Part shown: positions 34,021 through 42,316 of the stretch, piece after piece
Layout: each line of letters opens with the position of its first letter
How positions within the stretch are numbered: the first letter of the stretch is position 1
Source of the DNA: JANXAZ01 sp964504655
GTDB lineage: Bacteria; Pseudomonadota; Alphaproteobacteria; Geminicoccales; Geminicoccaceae
Direction of reading: 5' to 3'
DNA length: 64,000 nt
Assembly: GCA_964504655.1 (NCBI GenBank)
Contig: CAZDFD010000006.1
Coordinates: forward strand, 30,760-94,759
Translations under genes and position numbers: made by a program
The notes under the pieces: model-generated
What the model saw: the letters and a program-made list of their open reading frames with translations, nothing else
Database searches by the model: none
What the model was told of the DNA's origin: nothing

Positions 34021-35400
34021 TCAGCCCGGTCCGTAGAGGTAGGCGCGCTCGACCGGCCGCCAGGCCGGATCGTCCCAACCCAGCATCTTGCCGGGGTTGA
34101 GCAGGCCCCTCGGATCGGCCTCGCGCTTGAAGGCGAGCTGGCGGTCGTCGACCTTCTTCATGCCGCCCTCCTCGAGGGTGAAGGCGTGCGGGTTGAAGAT
34201 CGGGCACCCCGCCGCCTCGTGCGCCTCGATGATCTCGGCGAGCCGCTCGTCGCTCGTGTAGCGGACGATCTGCAGCCCGAAGCAGGCGACCTCGCCGCCG
34301 AAGCGCACGAACTCGAGGTGCAGCGGCAGCTCGCGCCCGAACCGCGCCGCCATCTCCTCGACCTTGGCCAAATGGCCGGGGGGCGGGAACAGGGTCTGCA
34401 GATAGGTGATCGAGCGGTCGTGCCGGAGTGCGTGCAGGGTGGTGTGGTTCCAGCTGTACTCGAACAGGGGCAGCCGGGTGCCCGTGGCCTCGTCGGTCCA
34501 GCCCTGCCAGACGAGCCGCCCGGGGTGCAGCCCGACCAGCTCGAGCAGGGCCTCGAGGGCGTGCTCGGCCACCATGACGAGCACCGCCGTCTCGCCCGGG
34601 GCGATGCCGCGCTCGGGGAACAGCCAGTCGTGCGGCACCGGCGCCTCGACCACCGAGACGAGCTTCTTCAGGATCGCGTCCTCGCGGGCGAGCGCGTCGG
34701 CGAAGCGGCAGGCGGCCATGAGGTCGCCGAAGCCCAGGATCGCCTCGGCCCAGCGGTAGGCGGGCGCCAGCGGCAGCTCGAGGGCGGTGATCACGCCGTT
34801 GGTGCCGTAGGCGTGGTTGACCTTCTGGATGTCGGCGCCGCGCAGCTCGAGGGCACGCGGCCGCGCCTCCATCGTCAGCACCCGCAGGCCCAGGATGTTG
34901 CCACGGTCGCGCAGGAGGCCCCAGGTCACCGATCCGATCCCGCTCGAGCCCCCGGCGACGTAGCCGCCGACCGTGCCGGTCTTGTGGGTCGAGGGATGCA
35001 GCCGCAGCTCCTGCTGGCTGTGGGCGATCGTGGCGGCGTCGAGCTCGGCCATCTTGAGACCGGCCTGGACGCGGACCCGGCCCCGCTCGATGCGCTCGAT
35101 CAGGCCGAGCTCGGACAGGTCCAGGACGATCCCGCCGCGCAGCGGCATCGCCTGGCCGTAGTTGCCGGTGCCGCCGCCGCGCACGGTCACCGGGACCTCG
35201 TGGTGGAACGCCGCGGCCAGCGCCCGCACCACCTCCGCCTCGCTGCGCGGGGTCACGACCGCCTCGGCGGTCACCGCGTCCAGCCGGCGCCTGAGCACCG
35301 GCGAGTACCAGTAGAAGTCGCGCGAGCGGCGCTTGACCCGCTGCGGCTGGGTGTCGACCGCGAGGTCGGCGAGCTCGGCGAGCAGGGCGTCGATCGGCAT
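34021..35400 (-). CDS. FAD-binding oxidoreductase (glycolate oxidase GlcD / D-lactate dehydrogenase family)
   Basis: A 459 aa flavoprotein of the vanillyl-alcohol-oxidase/PCMH fold. The FAD-binding region is clear: VPVTVRGGGTGNYGQAMPLR, then THKTGTVGGYVAGGSSGIGS, with a C-terminal LLNPGKML (GlcD/LDH closing motif). Substrates of the family are 2-hydroxyacids such as glycolate or lactate; this one has no accessory GlcE/GlcF. The start is the ATG at 35400. Just upstream lies the solitary copy of the array-A-like repeat (35414-35431). Confidence 0.87.
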   Translation of the reverse strand: MPIDALLAELADLAVDTQPQRVKRRSRDFYWYSPVLRRRLDAVTAEAVVTPRSEAEVVRALAAAFHHEVPVTVRGGGTGNYGQAMPLRGGIVLDLSELGLIERIERGRVRVQAGLKMAELDAATIAHSQQELRLHPSTHKTGTVGGYVAGGSSGIGSVTWGLLRDRGNILGLRVLTMEARPRALELRGADIQKVNHAYGTNGVITALELPLAPAYRWAEAILGFGDLMAACRFADALAREDAILKKLVSVVEAPVPHDWLFPERGIAPGETAVLVMVAEHALEALLELVGLHPGRLVWQGWTDEATGTRLPLFEYSWNHTTLHALRHDRSITYLQTLFPPPGHLAKVEEMAARFGRELPLHLEFVRFGGEVACFGLQIVRYTSDERLAEIIEAHEAAGCPIFNPHAFTLEEGGMKKVDDRQLAFKREADPRGLLNPGKMLGWDDPAWRPVERAYLYGPG

Positions 35401-35413
35401 GGTGTCCCTCGGG

Positions 35414-35431
35414 CTCGGGCCGGTCGTGCAC
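35414..35431 (-). repeat. Solitary relative of the array A repeat
   Basis: The minus strand reads GTGCACGACCGGCCCGAG, matching the array A core at 16 of 18 bases. It sits 14-31 bp upstream of the FAD-oxidase ATG in a 136 bp intergenic gap. It was found by eye; an 18-mer with two mismatches in such GC-rich DNA could be chance, though the sequence is distinctive. Confidence 0.5.
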
Positions 35432-35536
35432 CCGGCCCTTCGGCGTGGTTGCCGGAACCGGTCCCGGCGTTCCCGGGAGGGGTCCTAGCGAAAGCCGTGC
35501 CGGCCGTCCAAGGGCCGGGCGAGCGCGCCGCCGGGC

Positions 35537-36685
35537 TCAGCCGACCACGACCTCGAGCGGGAGGCGCGAGAGGCTCTCGGGCCCGGCCGCGGTCACGAGC
35601 GAGGTCCGTCCGAGGGTCATCGCCAGGCCTTTGTCGGAATCGACCAGGATCATGTGCAGGAACAGGACCATGCCGGGCTCGAGCACGACCGGGTTGTCGG
35701 CGTGGACCATCGGCCAGTCCATCCAGGACGGCGCATAGACGGCGCCGAGCGAGTAGCCGCAGGCGTTGAGCCGGTGCGCGCGCAGGCCGTGGCGGTCGAA
35801 GGTCGCCGCGTGCGCCTCGAACACCTCGCCGAGTGTGCGGCCCGGCCGCAGCCGTTCCTCGCAGGCGGTGAGCGCCTCGAGGCAGACGGCGTGCATCTCG
35901 AGCTGGCGCGGATCGGCCGGGCCGACGAGCAGGGTCCGCATCAGGCAGGCATGGTACTGGCGCCAGACGCCGGCGATCTCGAGGGTCAGCTGGTCCTGCG
36001 CGTCGAGCCGCCGGCGGCCGGAATGGTAGCGGCAGAGCAGCGCCTCGCGGCCGGAGCCGATGATGAACGGGTTGGCCGGGTAATCGCCGCCGGCGCGGAA
36101 GATCGCCTCGTGCATGGCGGCCAGGATGACGGCCTCCTCGGCGTGGGGCCGGGCCAGGCCGATCGCCGTCTCGAGCGCGCGGTCGGCGAGCTCGCCGGCA
36201 CGCCGCACGTAAGCGAGCTCGGCCGGCGACTTGACCAGTCGCAGCCGGCTCACGAGGCGCGAGGCATCGACCAGGTGGACCCGCCCGTCGAGCGCCGCGG
36301 CGAGGCGGGTGCCGAGTGCCGCGGTCAGGCCGTGCGCCTCCCACTCGACCCCGACGCGGCGGCCGGCGAGGCCCTTCTCGGCGAGGATCCCCGCGAGCTC
36401 GCGGGTGGGCTCGGCACCCTCGCGGTCCTCCCAGACCCGGATGTCCTCGAGGATCGAGGTGAGCTGCGCCTGGCGCAGGTCGGGAGCCCGGGTGAGGAGG
36501 ACGAGGTCGCCCGCCGCGCTCGCCACCAGGCACTGGAAGAAGCAGAAGCCGAAGCTGTCGTAGCCCGTGAGCCAGTACATGCTCTCCTGCTTGAAGAGCA
36601 GCAGGCCGTCGAGCCCGGCCTCGGCCATCGCCGCGAGCAGCCGGGCCTTGCGCGCCGCGAGTTCGGCCCCCTCGAAATGCAGCAT
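35537..36685 (-). CDS. M24 (creatinase/aminopeptidase P) family hydrolase, ectoine-hydrolase-like
   Basis: A 382 aa pita-bread-fold protein. The N-terminal half contains FKQESMYWLTGYDSFGFCFF, a segment typical of the creatinase/ectoine hydrolase DoeA group. The usual metal-ligand pattern is altered: the site that normally reads D-x-G then D-x-T-R here reads TLEIAGVWRQYHACLMRT, as in DoeA- and creatinase-like members rather than true aminopeptidases. The partner residues of the C-terminal half are not identified with certainty. The ATG at 36685 follows GGAGG by 9 bp and is preferred to that at 36712. The substrate is therefore probably a non-peptide amide, but unproven. Confidence 0.78.
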   Translation of the reverse strand: MLHFEGAELAARKARLLAAMAEAGLDGLLLFKQESMYWLTGYDSFGFCFFQCLVASAAGDLVLLTRAPDLRQAQLTSILEDIRVWEDREGAEPTRELAGILAEKGLAGRRVGVEWEAHGLTAALGTRLAAALDGRVHLVDASRLVSRLRLVKSPAELAYVRRAGELADRALETAIGLARPHAEEAVILAAMHEAIFRAGGDYPANPFIIGSGREALLCRYHSGRRRLDAQDQLTLEIAGVWRQYHACLMRTLLVGPADPRQLEMHAVCLEALTACEERLRPGRTLGEVFEAHAATFDRHGLRAHRLNACGYSLGAVYAPSWMDWPMVHADNPVVLEPGMVLFLHMILVDSDKGLAMTLGRTSLVTAAGPESLSRLPLEVVVG

Positions 36686-36771
36686 GGCGGACGGCCTCCG
36701 GCTCTGCGACACAGCCCCGGGCGGCGATCGCCGGCGTTCGACGCGGCCGGCCCTCGCGACGGAGCCGGAGC

Positions 36772-37671
36772 TTGGACGAGGGTAGACGGACGATCCTGAC
36801 GGCGATCGGGCTCATGACCGCGGGCGGCCTCCTGTTCGCCGTCATGAACGCGATCGTCAAGGCGCTCCTGGCCCGCTACCCGATCCTCATGCTGCTGTGG
36901 GCCCGCACCTTCTTCCACGTGCTGGCGGTCGCGGTGGTGATCCCGGGCGCGGTGGTGGGTGCCCTGCGCACCCGCGAGCCCGGCACGCAGCTGCTGCGCG
37001 GCGCCCTGCTCGGCACCAGCACGCTCCTCAACTTCGCAGCCCTCATGTTCCTGCCGCTCGGCGACGTCGCCGCGATCACCTTCCTGTCGCCGATCCTGGT
37101 GGCCGCGATCGCGCTCGTCGTGCTGCGCGAGCGGGTCGGCGCGCTGCGCTGGCTGGCGATCGGCACGGGCTTCCTCGGCGCGCTCCTGATCGTCCGGCCG
37201 AGCGGCGCCGGCATCGGTCCGGGCGCCCTCCTGGCGCTCGGCTGTGCCGCGGCCTACGCCGTCTACCAGATCAGCACGCGGATCGTGCGCGAGGCCGAGC
37301 CCCTGGTCTCGCTCCTGTTCAGCGGGCTCGTCGGCGCGGTCCTGTTCAGCGCGCTCCTGCCGTTCGGCTGGCGGACCCCGGCGCCGCTCGATCTCGTGCT
37401 CATGGTGGCCACCGGCGTGCTCGGCGCGGTCGGCCATCTGATGATCATCCTGGCGCTGCGCCGCGCCGAGGCGTCGCGGGTGAGCCCGTTCAACTATCTG
37501 CAGCTGGTCTGGGCGATGGCCGCGGGCTACGTGGCGTTCGGCGACGTGCCGTCGGGTGCGACGCTCGCCGGTGCCGCGGTCATCGTGACGAGCGGTCTCT
37601 GGCTGTACCGGCTCGACACCGCCGAGCTCGACCGGCGGCGCGCCGCCTCGGCCGGCTCGGGCGGCGCCTGA
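36772..37671 (+). CDS. EamA/DMT-family membrane exporter
   Basis: A 299 aa protein with ten hydrophobic segments in two EamA repeats (e.g. LMTAGGLLFAVMNAIVKALL and LLALGCAAAYAVYQISTRIV). The family exports metabolites such as amino acids or nucleosides. It is a TTG-start gene preceded by GACGGAGCCGGAG. It is divergent from the M24 hydrolase across 86 bp and precedes the EVE gene. Substrate unknown. Confidence 0.9.
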   Translation: MDEGRRTILTAIGLMTAGGLLFAVMNAIVKALLARYPILMLLWARTFFHVLAVAVVIPGAVVGALRTREPGTQLLRGALLGTSTLLNFAALMFLPLGDVAAITFLSPILVAAIALVVLRERVGALRWLAIGTGFLGALLIVRPSGAGIGPGALLALGCAAAYAVYQISTRIVREAEPLVSLLFSGLVGAVLFSALLPFGWRTPAPLDLVLMVATGVLGAVGHLMIILALRRAEASRVSPFNYLQLVWAMAAGYVAFGDVPSGATLAGAAVIVTSGLWLYRLDTAELDRRRAASAGSGGA

Positions 37672-37693
37672 GCCGCGCTCGAGGGAGCACCGC

Positions 37694-38101
37694 ATGGCGC
37701 ATTGGCTGCTCAAGACCGAGCCCGAGGACTACAGCTTCGAGCGCCTGCTCGAGGACGGGCACACCGAGTGGACCGGGGTCCGCAACCACCAGGCGGCGCG
37801 CAACCTGCGCGCCATGCAGCCGGGGGAGCGGGCGTTCTTCTACCGCTCGGTGGTCGATCCGGCGATCGTCGGCATCGTGAAGGTCGCGCGTGCCTGGCAG
37901 CCCGATCCGACCGACCCCGCCTGGCCCGCCGTCCGGGTCGAGCCCGAGCGGCGGCTGCCGCGCGAGATCCCGCTGCGGGCGATCAAGGCCGATCCGCGCT
38001 TCGCCGATCTGGCCCTGGTCCGCCAGTCGCGGCTGTCGGTGGTGCCGGTCGGCGCGGCGCACTGGAGCCTGCTCTGCGCCATGGGCGGCCTCGAGGGCTG
38101 A
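37694..38101 (+). CDS. EVE-domain protein (thymocyte nuclear protein 1 homologue)
   Basis: A 135 aa single-domain protein: AHWLLKTEPEDYSFERLLED and TEWTGVRNHQAARNLRAM match the EVE domain, which binds modified bases in nucleic acids and is related to PUA and YTH folds. Bacterial members are widespread, their role unclear. It is 22 bp after the EamA gene and probably cotranscribed. It converges on the stator-like operon with an 11 bp gap. Confidence 0.93.
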   Translation: MAHWLLKTEPEDYSFERLLEDGHTEWTGVRNHQAARNLRAMQPGERAFFYRSVVDPAIVGIVKVARAWQPDPTDPAWPAVRVEPERRLPREIPLRAIKADPRFADLALVRQSRLSVVPVGAAHWSLLCAMGGLEG

Positions 38102-38112
38102 GCCGCGCCGGC

Positions 38113-38625
38113 TCAGCCGCCGCCCCCGCCGGGCCGCAGCACCAGCGCCTCGGGGGGCACCGCCTTCGGCGGCGGAGCCGGCTGCGGCAGGGGATAGAAG
38201 CGGGGCTCGCGCTCGTCGAGCGACGGCTCGAACGGCGCGCGCATGGCGAGCTCGGCGCCGACGCGGCGCGCCGCCCGGCCGGCGTCCTGCAGTTCCTGGC
38301 CGAGCCGCCGACTCCAGGGCAGGCGGTAGGCGCGCGGCTCCTCGACCCCCGGCAGCCGCAACCAGAGGTGGATGGCGCGCCCCTCGTCCAGCTCGAAGGC
38401 GAGCACCACCGCCTCTTGGGCCCGGGCCATGAACCACTCGTCGCGCACCGGCTTCGGCCGCCCCGGCAGATCGGCCAGGGCCGTGTAGCCGAGCGGCAGG
38501 GCGAGCGTGGCGAGCCCGGTGGCCGCCAGCTTGACCGCGGGCCGCCTCGGCGACCAGACGGCGATCCAGGCGAGGCACGCCACCAGGAGCGCGAGCCCGG
38601 CGAACAGCGGCACGAGCGAGCTCAC
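38113..38625 (-). CDS. Unknown membrane protein, third gene of the stator-like operon
   Basis: A 170 aa protein with two N-terminal hydrophobic segments (about 3-22 and 30-52) and a Pro-rich tail (QPAPPPKAVPPEAL, then a run of glycines). The middle part is soluble with conserved-looking AIHLWLRLPGVEEPRAYRLP. No family is recognised. Its ATG overlaps the stop of the preceding MotB-like gene (ATGA at 38622-38625), so it is almost certainly made in proportion to that protein and may be its third subunit. Confidence 0.72.
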   Translation of the reverse strand: MSSLVPLFAGLALLVACLAWIAVWSPRRPAVKLAATGLATLALPLGYTALADLPGRPKPVRDEWFMARAQEAVVLAFELDEGRAIHLWLRLPGVEEPRAYRLPWSRRLGQELQDAGRAARRVGAELAMRAPFEPSLDEREPRFYPLPQPAPPPKAVPPEALVLRPGGGGG

Positions 38626-39233
38626 GACGGCCTCCGCGCGCGCAGCGGGATCTCGAGGTCGTGGACACTGCCTGCGATCAGGCCGCCGCGCGCGTCGAGG
38701 CGGAAGCGGAAGGCGGTCCGCTCGAGCCCCTCGCGGTCGAGCTCGACCGTGGTGGCGACCAGCTGCCGGGCGCTCTCGCCGACCGACGGCTTGACGCTCG
38801 CCACGACGGTGACCGGAACCGGCAGCACCTGCCCGGGGTTGCGGTAGAGATGCAGGTTGACGACGTACTCGCCGGGCACCACGCCGCGCGAGTAGGCGAC
38901 CTCGTAGTTGAGGCCGGAGACGTCGCCCCTGTGGCCGAGATCGTCGCGCAGCAGGTTGAACAGGCGACCGCCCTTGTTGGAGTAGCCGACCGGGACGTCG
39001 CCCGGGCCCTGCACCCAGAGGTCGACATCGGCGTCGACCGCGTCCGGCCAGCGGATCTCGACCACCACGTTGCCGGGCGGCTCGAGCCCCTGCGGCTGCG
39101 GCTTCGCCTTGGCCGGGTTGATGTGCGGCAGGATCAGGACGACGCAGGCGACGAAGCCGGCGAGGGCCAAGGTGATCAGGTCGCGGAAGACGATCGCGCC
39201 GTCCGCGTCGTCGCCGTCGTCAGGCCCGAGCAT
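38622..39233 (-). CDS. MotB/ExbD-like tether with a beta-sandwich periplasmic domain
   Basis: A 203 aa protein. A short acidic cytoplasmic leader is followed by one membrane helix beginning FRDLITLALAGFVACVVLIL; Asp18 is placed like the proton-carrying Asp of MotB (pattern D-L-x-T-L-x-x-F). The periplasmic part has no OmpA peptidoglycan domain. Instead it holds a beta-rich region with DADVDLWVQGPG, then LNYEVAYSRGVVPGEYVVNL, resembling the DUF2135-type 'xVDLxVxxP' pattern. The start is taken at 39233, which overlaps the ExbB-like gene by 14 bp. With its channel partner upstream, it looks like the second subunit of a stator. Confidence 0.75.
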   Translation of the reverse strand: MLGPDDGDDADGAIVFRDLITLALAGFVACVVLILPHINPAKAKPQPQGLEPPGNVVVEIRWPDAVDADVDLWVQGPGDVPVGYSNKGGRLFNLLRDDLGHRGDVSGLNYEVAYSRGVVPGEYVVNLHLYRNPGQVLPVPVTVVASVKPSVGESARQLVATTVELDREGLERTAFRFRLDARGGLIAGSVHDLEIPLRARRPS

Positions 39234-39930
39234 GGGCCTCGCTCCGCTCGACCAGCCGCCCGTAGAGATGCGCGGCACCGCTCTCGAGCAACCGGCAGTT
39301 CAGGATCAGCCAGATGTTGAGCAGCGAGCCGGCCAGCGTCGTGTAGAGCGCCACCGCCATGCCCTCGAGCAGCCGCGAGACCATCGGCCCGATCGCCGCG
39401 GCGTCACCGACGGTCGCCGGATCGATGCCGGCGAGCGCCAGGATGAAGCCCACCACGGTGCCGATCAGCCCGAGCAGCACGAGCAAGCTCGCCAGATACC
39501 GCGGTCCGCTCAGCCGCTGCTGCAGCTTGAGGCGGAGCAGGGCCGCCATGGCGGCCCGGCCGGCGCCGTCGCGGCCGGCGGTGGCGGCGTGGAACCAGGC
39601 CGCCTTGGAGCCGCGCGGCAGGATCCCGGCCTCGACCGCGTTGAGCTCGGCGCTCAAGCGGACGGCGCGCACCGCCGCACCGATCAGGCCGGCCGCGAAC
39701 ACCGCCACGATCAGCTTGACGAGGTGCAGCCGGTCGCTCTCGAACATGTCGCTCAGCCAACCCTGCAGGGCGGCGGCCACGACCAGCGCCGCCGCCAGGA
39801 TGTTGAGCAGGGCGAAGCGGAACAGGAGGAGCCATCGCCGACCGAGCTCGCGGCCGACCGCCAGCCAGTCGGCGAGCCCCGGCCAGAGCAGTCGCACCTC
39901 GCCCGGTGTCACGGCCTCGCTGCGCGCCAT
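39220..39930 (-). CDS. MotA/TolQ/ExbB proton-channel family protein
   Basis: A 236 aa inner-membrane protein with four hydrophobic helices (about 30-55, 65-90, 142-165, 188-215). The third carries LVLLGLIGTVVGFILALAGI and the fourth VALYTTLAGSLLNIWLIL, the two conserved stretches of the TolQ/ExbB/MotA family. The ATG at 39930 is preferred to the ORF start at 40041: GAGGGAG precedes it at the usual distance. It is the first gene of a three-gene overlapping operon. TolQ/ExbB partners are usually TolR/ExbD; here the partner is the MotB-like protein. Confidence 0.86.
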   Translation of the reverse strand: MARSEAVTPGEVRLLWPGLADWLAVGRELGRRWLLLFRFALLNILAAALVVAAALQGWLSDMFESDRLHLVKLIVAVFAAGLIGAAVRAVRLSAELNAVEAGILPRGSKAAWFHAATAGRDGAGRAAMAALLRLKLQQRLSGPRYLASLLVLLGLIGTVVGFILALAGIDPATVGDAAAIGPMVSRLLEGMAVALYTTLAGSLLNIWLILNCRLLESGAAHLYGRLVERSEAHARA

Positions 39931-40309
39931 GTCCGATCTCCCTCGCGGCGCCGGCGGACCCGCCGGCGTCGCGCTGCACCCGCCGCGCGTCGGCCGGCCG
40001 GACGATCGCGTCGACGCCCGCCCCGCATCCTCGCTGGTCAACCCTAAGGGCGAGTTAACGGCCCGCCCTCGCGCACAAGTTCATATTCCCTGATCGCGGC
40101 GTCGAAAAGAACTTTCGCCGTGAAATAAGCTCAAATTCTCTCAACTGTCCGGCACCCACCCACGGCCGCGCCGCGCGCACCGCCGGTGCCCGCAGCCGCT
40201 CCGCAACGCCGGCACCTGAACGCATCGCGGCCATGTTCTGCGCTATTTGCAACTGTAAGGGTTCATGATATGCGCCCGCGTTACTTGCGGAGCGCAAAGG
40301 GAGCTTGCG
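39931..40309. other. Divergent intergenic region, stator operon / HU gene
   Basis: 379 bp with no gene. Two AT-richer patches stand out: 40041-40150 (GTTAAC, TTCATATT and AAATAAGCTCAAATT are visible) toward the stator operon, and 40236-40300 toward the HU gene, where TTGCAA (40247-40252) is followed after 16 bp by TATGCG (40269-40274). Either could be a promoter. No palindrome of note was found. Confidence 0.35.
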
Positions 40310-40585
40310 ATGACCCTCGACGAGCTGAACGCGGCGGTCGCCCAGTCCACCGGCATGACCAAGGCCAAGGCGGCGGAGGCGGTGCACGCCGTGCTCGGCG
40401 GCATCCAGGACGCGCTCAAGCGCGGCGACCGCGTCGCGATCGCCGGGTTCGGCGTATTCGAGGTCGCGCACCGGGCGGCGCGCGAGGGCCGCAACCCGCA
40501 GACCGGCAAGCCCATCGCGATCAAGGCCAGCAACTCCGTGCGCTTCAAGGCCGGCAAGGGGTTGCGCGACGCCGTCAAGGCCTGA
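40310..40585 (+). CDS. HU-family DNA-binding protein
   Basis: A 91 aa nucleoid protein with the full HU/IHF fold: TLDELNAAVAQSTGMTKAKA (helix 1), VAIAGFGVFEVAHRAAREGR (beta-arm base), NPQTGKPIAI (DNA-intercalating arm tip) and a C-terminal helix SVRFKAGKGLRDAV. It bends DNA and shapes the nucleoid. ATG 40310 is chosen; AAGGGAG lies just upstream. It is monocistronic and ended by a strong terminator. Confidence 0.95.
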   Translation: MTLDELNAAVAQSTGMTKAKAAEAVHAVLGGIQDALKRGDRVAIAGFGVFEVAHRAAREGRNPQTGKPIAIKASNSVRFKAGKGLRDAVKA

Positions 40586-40613
40586 GGCGGGCGGGCGCCG
40601 CCCGCCGGGGCGG

Positions 40614-40649
40614 GGGTCGCGATCGACACGGTCGCGACCCTTTCTATTT
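40614..40649 (+). terminator. Rho-independent terminator after the HU gene
   Basis: A perfect 9 bp stem, GGGTCGCGA (40614-40622) with TCGCGACCC (40632-40640), 9-base loop, followed by TTTCTATTT. It is 29 bp after the HU stop codon and is the clearest terminator in the window. Confidence 0.88.
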
Positions 40650-40814
40650 CGAGTGACCGCAGCGAATACTTGAGAGCCGCGGAAGCGCACCGGGGGACGA
40701 GCGGGGCGCCGCGGGGGGGCGCGGTGGCTCTCGCCTCGCGGACCGCGGCGGTCTAGGCTCGCCCGGTCGAACCGGCGGCGGCCTCGCGCCGGTCAACCGA
40801 TCGGCGAGCCCGCG

Positions 40815-42164
40815 ATGCGCGACCTCGTCCTTGCGGCCATCGTCGCCGTGCTCGTTCCGGCGATCCTCGTCCGCCCGCATCTCGGGCTCCTGGCCTATGT
40901 CTGGGTCTCGTTGATGGCCCCGCATCGGCTGGCCTTCGGCTTCGCCCAGGAGATCCCCTGGGCCCAGCTGCTGTTCCTCCTGACCCTCGCCCGCTGGCTC
41001 GCGTCGGGCGAGCGCAAGCTGCCGCTCTGGGGTCCGCTCAGCACCCTGCTCGCGGCCTTCACCGCGCTGTTCACCCTGTCCGCGGCGCAGGCCTGGGCGC
41101 CCGAGCCGGCCGCCGAGAAGCTCGACTTCGCGCTCAAGATCGTGCTCGCCCTGGTGCTGACCACGATCCTGATCGACCGTCCCGAGCGGTTGCGGCAGCT
41201 GGTCTGGACGGTGGCGCTGTCGATCGCCTTCTACGGCGTCAAGGGCGGCCTGTTCGTGCTCGCCACCGGCGGCGCCCATCAGGTGCTCGGGCCGCAGCCG
41301 AGCCTGATGGCCGACAACAACGGCATCGCCCTGGCGCTCGTCATGGTGCTGCCGCTGCTGCAGTACCTGCACGAGACCAGCCGGCCGGTCTGGCTGCGGG
41401 CGGCACTCCTCCTGGCGAGCGGGCTCACCGCGCTCGCCGTGCTCGGCACCTGGTCGCGCGGCGGCCTCCTGGCACTCGTGGCGATGGCCGCCGTCCTCTG
41501 GTGGCGCTCGCGCGCCAAGCTCCCGCTCGCCCTCCTGGGCGGCTCGGCCGCGCTGGCGCTCGCGCTCGTGATGCCGGACGCCTGGTACGCGAAAATGGGC
41601 ACCATCGACGAGTACGAGCAGGACGTCTCGGCCCAGCTCCGCTTCACCGCCTGGAGCTACGCCACCGAGGTGGCGCTGCAGAGCCCCTGGCTCGGCGGCG
41701 GCTTCCGGGTGTTCGTGCTCAACAACATCCGGCACGGGGCGGGCGGTTCGTCGGAGTATCTGAACGCCCACAGCATCTACTTCGAGGTGCTGGGCGAGCT
41801 CGGGTTCCTCGGGCTGGCCCTGTTCCTCGGGCTCCTCCTGGGCGGGCTCGTCATCGCCGGCCGGCTGATGCGGCGCGAGCGCGAGCGGCCCGACCTGCAC
41901 GAGCTCACCCGCCTCGGCGCCGCGCTGCAGGTGAGCCTGGTCGGCTACGCGGTCGGCGGCGCGCTGCTCAACATGGCGTTCTTCGAGCTGTTCTACCATC
42001 TGCTCGCGATCCTGATCGTGGCCGACCGGCTGGCCCGGGTCGCGCCGGCGCCGCTCGCCGAGCAGGTGGCGGCGGCTCCGCTCGACCGCCGCGAGCTGGC
42101 GCGGCGGCTGCTCGCCGGCACCTGGGAGAACGGCGCCGCGGGCGCGGTCAGAACCGGCGGCTGA
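40815..42164 (+). CDS. O-glycosylation ligase of the exosortase-A system (DUF5935 / Wzy_C)
   Basis: A 449 aa polytopic membrane protein with about ten helices. The N-terminal part (RPHLGLLAYVWVSLMAPHRL) is typical of the DUF5935 module found with exosortase-A systems, and the C-terminal half has the Wzy_C/O-antigen-ligase region: GTWSRGGLLALVAMAA and ending in a periplasmic loop with LNAHSIYFEVLGELGFLGL. These ligases are thought to attach glycans to PEP-CTERM proteins. No exosortase or PEP-CTERM gene is seen here, so the rest of the system must lie elsewhere. About 230 bp separate it from the HU gene. Confidence 0.88.
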   Translation: MRDLVLAAIVAVLVPAILVRPHLGLLAYVWVSLMAPHRLAFGFAQEIPWAQLLFLLTLARWLASGERKLPLWGPLSTLLAAFTALFTLSAAQAWAPEPAAEKLDFALKIVLALVLTTILIDRPERLRQLVWTVALSIAFYGVKGGLFVLATGGAHQVLGPQPSLMADNNGIALALVMVLPLLQYLHETSRPVWLRAALLLASGLTALAVLGTWSRGGLLALVAMAAVLWWRSRAKLPLALLGGSAALALALVMPDAWYAKMGTIDEYEQDVSAQLRFTAWSYATEVALQSPWLGGGFRVFVLNNIRHGAGGSSEYLNAHSIYFEVLGELGFLGLALFLGLLLGGLVIAGRLMRRERERPDLHELTRLGAALQVSLVGYAVGGALLNMAFFELFYHLLAILIVADRLARVAPAPLAEQVAAAPLDRRELARRLLAGTWENGAAGAVRTGG

Positions 42165-42316
42165 GGCGACCGCCTCTTGCCGTCGGACGGGACGGATGCC
42201 CACATTCGCTCGGGTCGGTCGACGCACGGGGGTGCCGGGTCGGGCCGTCCCCGGCCCGACGCGACCAGTCCGTTGGGCCCAGGCCGATGCAGCAGTCGAG
42301 CGGGAGGAAGGCGATC

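Noticed and set aside
40055..40690. A 211-codon minus-strand frame over the HU gene and terminator
   Set aside because: It runs opposite a well-supported HU gene, crosses its terminator and has no domain.
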